The position numbers and the translations under genes are program-made. From positions 1 to 64,000 of the forward strand of contig DVNI01000134.1 in the NCBI GenBank assembly GCA_018714505.1: DNA of 64,000 nt, read 5' to 3'. Below the pieces are notes generated by a model, which saw only the letters and a program-made list of their open reading frames with translations, was not told the DNA's origin and searched no databases. Below, one piece after another: positions 58,683 through 64,000 of this stretch (the first letter of the stretch is position 1; each line of letters opens with the position of its first letter). The DNA comes from Candidatus Avacidaminococcus intestinavium (GTDB lineage Bacteria > Bacillota > Negativicutes > Acidaminococcales > Acidaminococcaceae).

Positions 58683-59975
58683 TTAAAGACCAAATCTGGC
58701 CATTATTAAATCTATATTTTTAAGCATAGGCTGTGGATCAAAACAAGCATCTATTTCTTCTGGCGTTAAATGTGCTTTAATATCTTCATCCTGATGCACA
58801 TTAGTTTTGAAGTCTGCACCCTCTAACCACCGTGCCATAGCATTACGTTGCACCCATTTATACGCATCTTCGCGTAATACACCTTTACCAACAAGAGCCG
58901 TAAGCAAGTTTTGACTAAAAATTAAACCACCAGTTTTATTCATATTAGCTAGCATTGTCTCTGGGTATACTAATAATTTATCAATAATATTAGTAAATTT
59001 ACGCAACATATGATCCAGCGCAATTGTACTATCAGGTAAAATAACACGTTCTACCGAAGAATGTGAGATATCTCGTTCATGCCAAAGCGCCACATTTTCC
59101 ATTGCTGCAACTGCATTACCACGTAGAAGTCTAGCCAGTCCCGAAACTTTTTCACAAGTAATCGGGTTCCGTTTATGAGGCATCGCCGAAGAACCTTTTT
59201 GTCCTGGAGCAAAATATTCTTCTACTTCACGAATATCCGTACGTTGCAAATTACGAATCTCTGTCGCCATTTTATCTAATGAACAACCAATAATAGCTAA
59301 AGTACATAAGAAACTCGCATGACGATCACGCTGAATAACTTGCGTTGCTAATTTAGCCGCTTTAATCTCTAGTTTGGCACATACATATTCTTCAACGAAG
59401 GGATCAATGTTAGAATATGTACCCACTGCACCCGAAAGCTTGCCCACAGCAACTGTTTCACGTGCAGCCTTGAGTCTTTCTATATTACGTTCTGTTTCGT
59501 CCATCCATAGGGCAAATTTAAGCCCGAGCGTCATAGGCTCAGCATGAATACCATGAGTTCTACCAATCATCACTGTATGTTTATGTTCTGCTGCACGGCG
59601 GCGCAATACTGCACGAAAGTTTTCCAACAAATTTAAAAGCAAATCAGCAGCCTGTTTCATCATAACGCCAAGTGCGGTATCTTTTACATCACTAGACGTC
59701 AATCCTTTATGAATATACTTTGATGCTTCACCTACATGTTCACCAACATTGGTAACAAAAGAAATAATATCATGATTAGTTACAGCCTCAATTTCATGAA
59801 TACGTTCTAAGCAAAAATCGGACTTTTCTTGAATATCTTTTAACGCTCCATCCGGTACAATACCCAGCTTATTCATGGCTTCACAAGCTAGAATTTCTAC
59901 CTGTAACATAGTACGAAATTCATTCTCTTCTGTCCAAATTTTGCCCATTTCAGGACTAGTATAACGTTCAATCAC
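58683..59975 (-). CDS. purB: Adenylosuccinate lyase
   Basis: 430 aa; GSSAMPHKRNPI. Confidence 0.98.
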   Translation of the reverse strand: MIERYTSPEMGKIWTEENEFRTMLQVEILACEAMNKLGIVPDGALKDIQEKSDFCLERIHEIEAVTNHDIISFVTNVGEHVGEASKYIHKGLTSSDVKDTALGVMMKQAADLLLNLLENFRAVLRRRAAEHKHTVMIGRTHGIHAEPMTLGLKFALWMDETERNIERLKAARETVAVGKLSGAVGTYSNIDPFVEEYVCAKLEIKAAKLATQVIQRDRHASFLCTLAIIGCSLDKMATEIRNLQRTDIREVEEYFAPGQKGSSAMPHKRNPITCEKVSGLARLLRGNAVAAMENVALWHERDISHSSVERVILPDSTIALDHMLRKFTNIIDKLLVYPETMLANMNKTGGLIFSQNLLTALVGKGVLREDAYKWVQRNAMARWLEGADFKTNVHQDEDIKAHLTPEEIDACFDPQPMLKNIDLIMARFGL

Positions 59976-60148
59976 TGTTGTTCCCCCTAAAATATCTCAT
60001 CTACCAAAAGATAAAAACCGCAAACTGTTCACCTAAACCTCTCAGATCGCGAACGGCGCCAAAGATATTTTAGCATTTTACTAGTTTTCACGCAACTATT
60101 TCGAACGATTTTTGTTTTTATCATCGGAACATTCACGATTGTTGTTTT

Positions 60149-61486
60149 CTACTCAATAGTTTTGGCTAAATTCGCAAAACGTGTAAATTGTTTATGGAAG
60201 AATAGGCGTACAGTATCAACTGGTCCATTACGGTGCTTAGCAATAATTAATTCTGTGATATTCTTATTTTCTGTTTCTTTATCGTAATAATCTTCACGAT
60301 ACAAAAAAGCAACCATATCGGCATCTTGCTCCAACGCTCCAGATTCTCTTAAATCACTAAGCATCGGTTTTTTTATTTGCCGACTTTCAACGCTACGACT
60401 GAGCTGCGAAAGAGCAATAATTGGTACATTTAATTCTCTCGCTAAAGCTTTTAGTGAACGCGAAATATCAGATAACTCTTGCTGCCTATTTTCTGAGTTT
60501 TTCTTACCAGAACCCTGCATCAATTGCAAATAGTCAATGACCACTAATTGCAAATCATGCTCTACTTTTAAACGACGAGCCTTAGCCCGCATTTCCATAA
60601 CGGAAATACCCGGTGTATCATCAATAAAAATTTCAGCTTGACTTAGACTGTCCGCCGCCCAAATCAGCTGCTCCCAATCCTTATCTTCTAATTCGCCAAT
60701 ACGTAATCTAGATGAATCAATACTAGCTTCCGAACACAGCATACGTTGCACTAGCTGTTCTTTACTCATTTCCAAAGAAAAAATAGCCACTGCTTTTTTT
60801 TCGCGAATTGCAACATGTTCTGCAATATTGAGCACTAAAGCCGTCTTACCCATACTCGGCCTAGCTGCTATCAAGATTAAATCTGATGGTTGTAAACCAG
60901 AAGTTAGTCGGTCAAAATCCACAAAACCTGTAGCAAGTCCTGTTATACCACCTTTTTTATTATATAATTCATCAATTCGATCAACCGCGTTCATTACCAC
61001 GTCTTTAATTGGTGCAAAGTCACGATGAATTTTACGTTCAGAAACAGCTAAAATCATGCGCTCAGCATCATCTAGTAATGTGTTTACGTCGCCCGTACCC
61101 TCATAACCAGTACCAGCAATTTGCGTTGAAACACTAATTAATTGTCTCAGTAAAGATTTTTCTTCAACAATTTTAGCATGATATGCCACATTAGCTGCTG
61201 TTGGCACGGCATTAGCTAAATAAGTGATAAATTGAATTCCGCCAACATCTTCTAACTTACCTTCTTTTTTAAGCACCTCTGTTACCGTAACCATATCCAC
61301 TGCCTGATTTTTATTAAACAGTTTGACAATTACTTGGTACACCACGCGATGATCTTGACGATAAAAATCTTCTTCACGCAAAATCTCCGTTGCCTTTGAT
61401 ATCGCCTCTTTATCAATCATCATAGCGCCTAAAACCGCTTGTTCAGCTTCTATATTTTGCGGTGGAACACGATCAATCATCTTCAC
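60149..61486 (-). CDS. dnaB: Replicative DNA helicase
   Basis: 445 aa; ARPSMGKTALVLNIAEH; no intein seen. Confidence 0.98.
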   Translation of the reverse strand: MKMIDRVPPQNIEAEQAVLGAMMIDKEAISKATEILREEDFYRQDHRVVYQVIVKLFNKNQAVDMVTVTEVLKKEGKLEDVGGIQFITYLANAVPTAANVAYHAKIVEEKSLLRQLISVSTQIAGTGYEGTGDVNTLLDDAERMILAVSERKIHRDFAPIKDVVMNAVDRIDELYNKKGGITGLATGFVDFDRLTSGLQPSDLILIAARPSMGKTALVLNIAEHVAIREKKAVAIFSLEMSKEQLVQRMLCSEASIDSSRLRIGELEDKDWEQLIWAADSLSQAEIFIDDTPGISVMEMRAKARRLKVEHDLQLVVIDYLQLMQGSGKKNSENRQQELSDISRSLKALARELNVPIIALSQLSRSVESRQIKKPMLSDLRESGALEQDADMVAFLYREDYYDKETENKNITELIIAKHRNGPVDTVRLFFHKQFTRFANLAKTIE

Positions 61487-61932
61487 TCAGCCTCAATTTC
61501 TACCTTGAATTCAGCAGAAATCTCAGGATGTAATTTAGCAACGGCAATATATTCACCAATACTCTTTACCACAGTTTTTAACTCGATTTTTCGACGATCA
61601 ATACCCTCTAGTCCAGTCTGTTTAATCAAAGCCTCCGCAACATCTTTAGAGGTAACAGAACCAAACATTTTTCCATTTTCACCCACTCTAACCTGCATCT
61701 TTACAATAACTTTTTCAATTTGTGCCGCTAAAATTTTAGCTTCATCTTTCTTTTGCGCTGCCTTGAAAGAAGCCGTCGCTTTTTCTTGTTTTGCTTGATG
61801 CACATTTGCAGCACTAGCTTCTTTAGCTAGTTTTTTAGGCAATAAATAATTGCGAGCATAACCATCTGATGCCTCTACGATATCACCTTTTTTACCTAAA
61901 GATTTAACTTCTTGCAATAATATTACTTTCAT
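61483..61932 (-). CDS. rplI: 50S ribosomal protein L9
   Basis: 149 aa; MKVILLQEVKSLGKKGDIVEASDGYARNYLLPKKLA. Confidence 0.98.
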   Translation of the reverse strand: MKVILLQEVKSLGKKGDIVEASDGYARNYLLPKKLAKEASAANVHQAKQEKATASFKAAQKKDEAKILAAQIEKVIVKMQVRVGENGKMFGSVTSKDVAEALIKQTGLEGIDRRKIELKTVVKSIGEYIAVAKLHPEISAEFKVEIEAE

Positions 61933-63931
61933 TAGTATCTATCTCCTCAAATTGTTTTTTTGTTAATTCAATAATCTGCGGTTCGATATCTTCAGCCTTT
62001 ACACCCTTTAATTGCAGGCCAGCAACAGTCTGGTGTCCACCGCCGCCTAACTCTTCCATGATAATTTGGACATTAATAGACCCATCACTTCGTGCGCTAA
62101 CTAAGAGTTCATCTTCAGTTTCGGCCATCACAACACTAACATTAATTTCATTCATAGCAACAAGTTCATCAGCCGCTTGTGCTAAAATAATCTGCGTAGT
62201 ATCATGCAACGGCGCATTTTTATAAATAGAAACTGCTAACCCTGGTAGCGGCATTCTAGCATCAGCGACTAAACGAGCACGCTGCATCACAGTCGCCTGC
62301 TCATCTCTAAAAAGTTTACGCACCAAAATCGGATCAGCACCATTACGTCTTAAATAAGCAGCCGCCTCAAAAGTTCTTTCCCCTGTCTGCACCGCAAAGT
62401 TCTTCGTATCTACAACTAAACCAGCATATAGCGCCGATGCCTCTGCGGCATCAAGTTCCAAACGATCATCAAAATAAGTAATTAATTCTGTCACTAGCTC
62501 ACTAGCGGACGAAGATAATGGCTCTAAGTATAGTAAGATGGAATTTTTGATCATATCTTCAGAACGACGATGATGGTCAATAATAACTTTTTTAGCAATT
62601 GTATTTAAGACCTCTTGCGAAGCCGAAAGCATCGGTCGATGATGATCTACTAAAATCAGTAAGCTATTAGACGTAATATGTTCAAGTGCGGCCTCTCCTT
62701 CAATAATAATAGAAGCATAGACATCATCTCGTTCTTCTGCCATTTTTTTAATTTTTTCTAAAGAATACCCCTGTCCACTAGTTACAATATAAGCTTCTTT
62801 CGAAAGTGAAAACGCCATTTTAGCTACACCAATCGCTGCTCCTAGCGAATCATAATCTTCGTTAATATGCCCCATAACAAAGACTTTATCTGCATCTAAC
62901 ATCAATTCGTGAATAGCCTGAGCAACAATTCTTGCGCGCACACGTGTACTCTTTGCTTGTACTACATTTTTTCCACCAAAAAATTGCATCTCTCCATTAA
63001 TCGAAACAACCGCTTGATCACCACCACGACCTAAAGCTAAATCTAAACCACTTTGAGCACGCTGACCTAATAATAATAAGGACTTTTCTTCACAGGCAAC
63101 CCCCATACTAATTGTCGGTGCAATCTTATTACCCGCTTTTATTTCTCTTATTTTATCGAGAATATCAAACTTATGATTAATTGCCTCATTTAAAGCTGCT
63201 TTATTAAAACAAACTGAATATAAATCCTCGTCATACTTAATAAACAAACCATTCAGTTCTTCAGACCACTTACTAATAATTTTATTAAATTCAACAGCGA
63301 CCGTTGCTTTAGTTGATTCACTCAACCCTTTCATCACATCACTGTAATTATCGAATTGAAGATTAGCAAAACAAATTTGTTCTTCATCAAATTTTTTCTT
63401 TTGCTGTTCTTTTTCTGTAACATCCATCAAATAAACAACGATTCCGGTAGAGTTTTCGCCACTTTCTGAAGTAATAATCCGCCGAGCCGTCATAATAAAA
63501 AAACGCTCGTTAATTTTGATTTGTTTTTCAATATTCTTATTACTTAAAGCTTCAAAAATATTTTCTGGCAAAGGCAAGATTTCTTTAAAATACATACCTT
63601 CTTCAGCATTACCATCCACCCAAGTTTGGAACATTTCATTTTTCCATTGCAATTTACCATCACTTTCAAAAACAGCAATTCCAATTGGCAAATGCTGAAC
63701 AGCATAATTATTTGCTCTTTCTATATTTCGTACAACAGTATCTAAATAAGCATTAAACCACATTTCTTTTGATTTATAAACCTTCCGACTTAGGTAATAA
63801 ACACCAATCAAAAGCAGTATACCTACTGGTAAGAATAACCTTTCATAAATACCGACGATAATAATCAAAATACAAATAACAGCAATAAAAAAACGATTAT
63901 CGCTCCAAAAATTCCAATTTTTATTAAACAT
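61904..63931 (-). CDS. gdpP: GdpP-like cyclic-di-AMP phosphodiesterase (PAS-degenerate GGDEF-DHH/DHHA1)
   Basis: 675 aa; GHINEDYDSLGAAIG, LVDHHRP, VIIDHHRRSED, GGGGHQTVAG; adjacent to rplI-dnaB. Confidence 0.95.
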   Translation of the reverse strand: MFNKNWNFWSDNRFFIAVICILIIIVGIYERLFLPVGILLLIGVYYLSRKVYKSKEMWFNAYLDTVVRNIERANNYAVQHLPIGIAVFESDGKLQWKNEMFQTWVDGNAEEGMYFKEILPLPENIFEALSNKNIEKQIKINERFFIMTARRIITSESGENSTGIVVYLMDVTEKEQQKKKFDEEQICFANLQFDNYSDVMKGLSESTKATVAVEFNKIISKWSEELNGLFIKYDEDLYSVCFNKAALNEAINHKFDILDKIREIKAGNKIAPTISMGVACEEKSLLLLGQRAQSGLDLALGRGGDQAVVSINGEMQFFGGKNVVQAKSTRVRARIVAQAIHELMLDADKVFVMGHINEDYDSLGAAIGVAKMAFSLSKEAYIVTSGQGYSLEKIKKMAEERDDVYASIIIEGEAALEHITSNSLLILVDHHRPMLSASQEVLNTIAKKVIIDHHRRSEDMIKNSILLYLEPLSSSASELVTELITYFDDRLELDAAEASALYAGLVVDTKNFAVQTGERTFEAAAYLRRNGADPILVRKLFRDEQATVMQRARLVADARMPLPGLAVSIYKNAPLHDTTQIILAQAADELVAMNEINVSVVMAETEDELLVSARSDGSINVQIIMEELGGGGHQTVAGLQLKGVKAEDIEPQIIELTKKQFEEIDTNESNIIARS

Positions 63932-64000
63932 TTTTATCTCCTTATCTTCCTCAAGCTTACTTATTCCTATTACTCTTCAACTTGCGGAAATCAAAAAGCA

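Noticed and set aside
60149-61486. Possible intein in dnaB
   Set aside because: ORF is standard length (445 aa) and continuous through the Walker region.
1-64000. CRISPR array, prophage, IS element or defence island
   Set aside because: No regularly spaced direct repeats, no transposase/integrase/phage ORFs, and uninterrupted housekeeping-type operons throughout.

Overview
This 64-kb, AT-rich window looks like a chromosomal segment from a low-GC Gram-positive-lineage anaerobe, plausibly Negativicutes (inferred from gene content; not provable here). Coding density is high. I saw no convincing IS element, prophage, rRNA operon or CRISPR array. Main blocks: feoA-feoA-feoB iron uptake with a divergent DtxR/MntR-type regulator; pyruvate carboxylase; a rearranged pho/pst locus (phoB, pstB-phoU, pstS-pstC-pstA-phoR); cstA; a split TauE/SafE pair; a FecBCD-like ABC importer with a flavodoxin; a lysine/ornithine decarboxylase; serS; a nine-gene glycine-cleavage/lipoylation operon (gcvT-gcvH-gcvPA-gcvPB, two radical-SAM genes resembling the LipS1/LipS2 lipoyl synthase pair, lipM-like, lpd, metallopeptidase) behind a glycine riboswitch; VIT/ZIP/desulfoferrodoxin; ftsI-ftsW-trmB; an AcoR-like regulator with a degenerate AAA+ domain; ferritin; a two-component system divergent from a secreted duplicated-domain protein; and purA, purB, dnaB, rplI, gdpP. 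Two tRNAs are present (Gly-CCC, Lys-TTT). The most interesting unexplained signal is a compact minus-strand unit at about 21605-21736: a near-consensus promoter, an operator palindrome shared with the feo genes, a CU-rich anti-Shine-Dalgarno segment and an intrinsic terminator. It is a candidate iron-responsive sRNA, and its seed is perfectly complementary over 9 nt to the ferritin SD region in this same window. Other leads are phased PHO-box arrays, a second candidate small RNA ending in a 48-bp perfect palindrome, and the riboswitch-controlled non-canonical lipoylation module.
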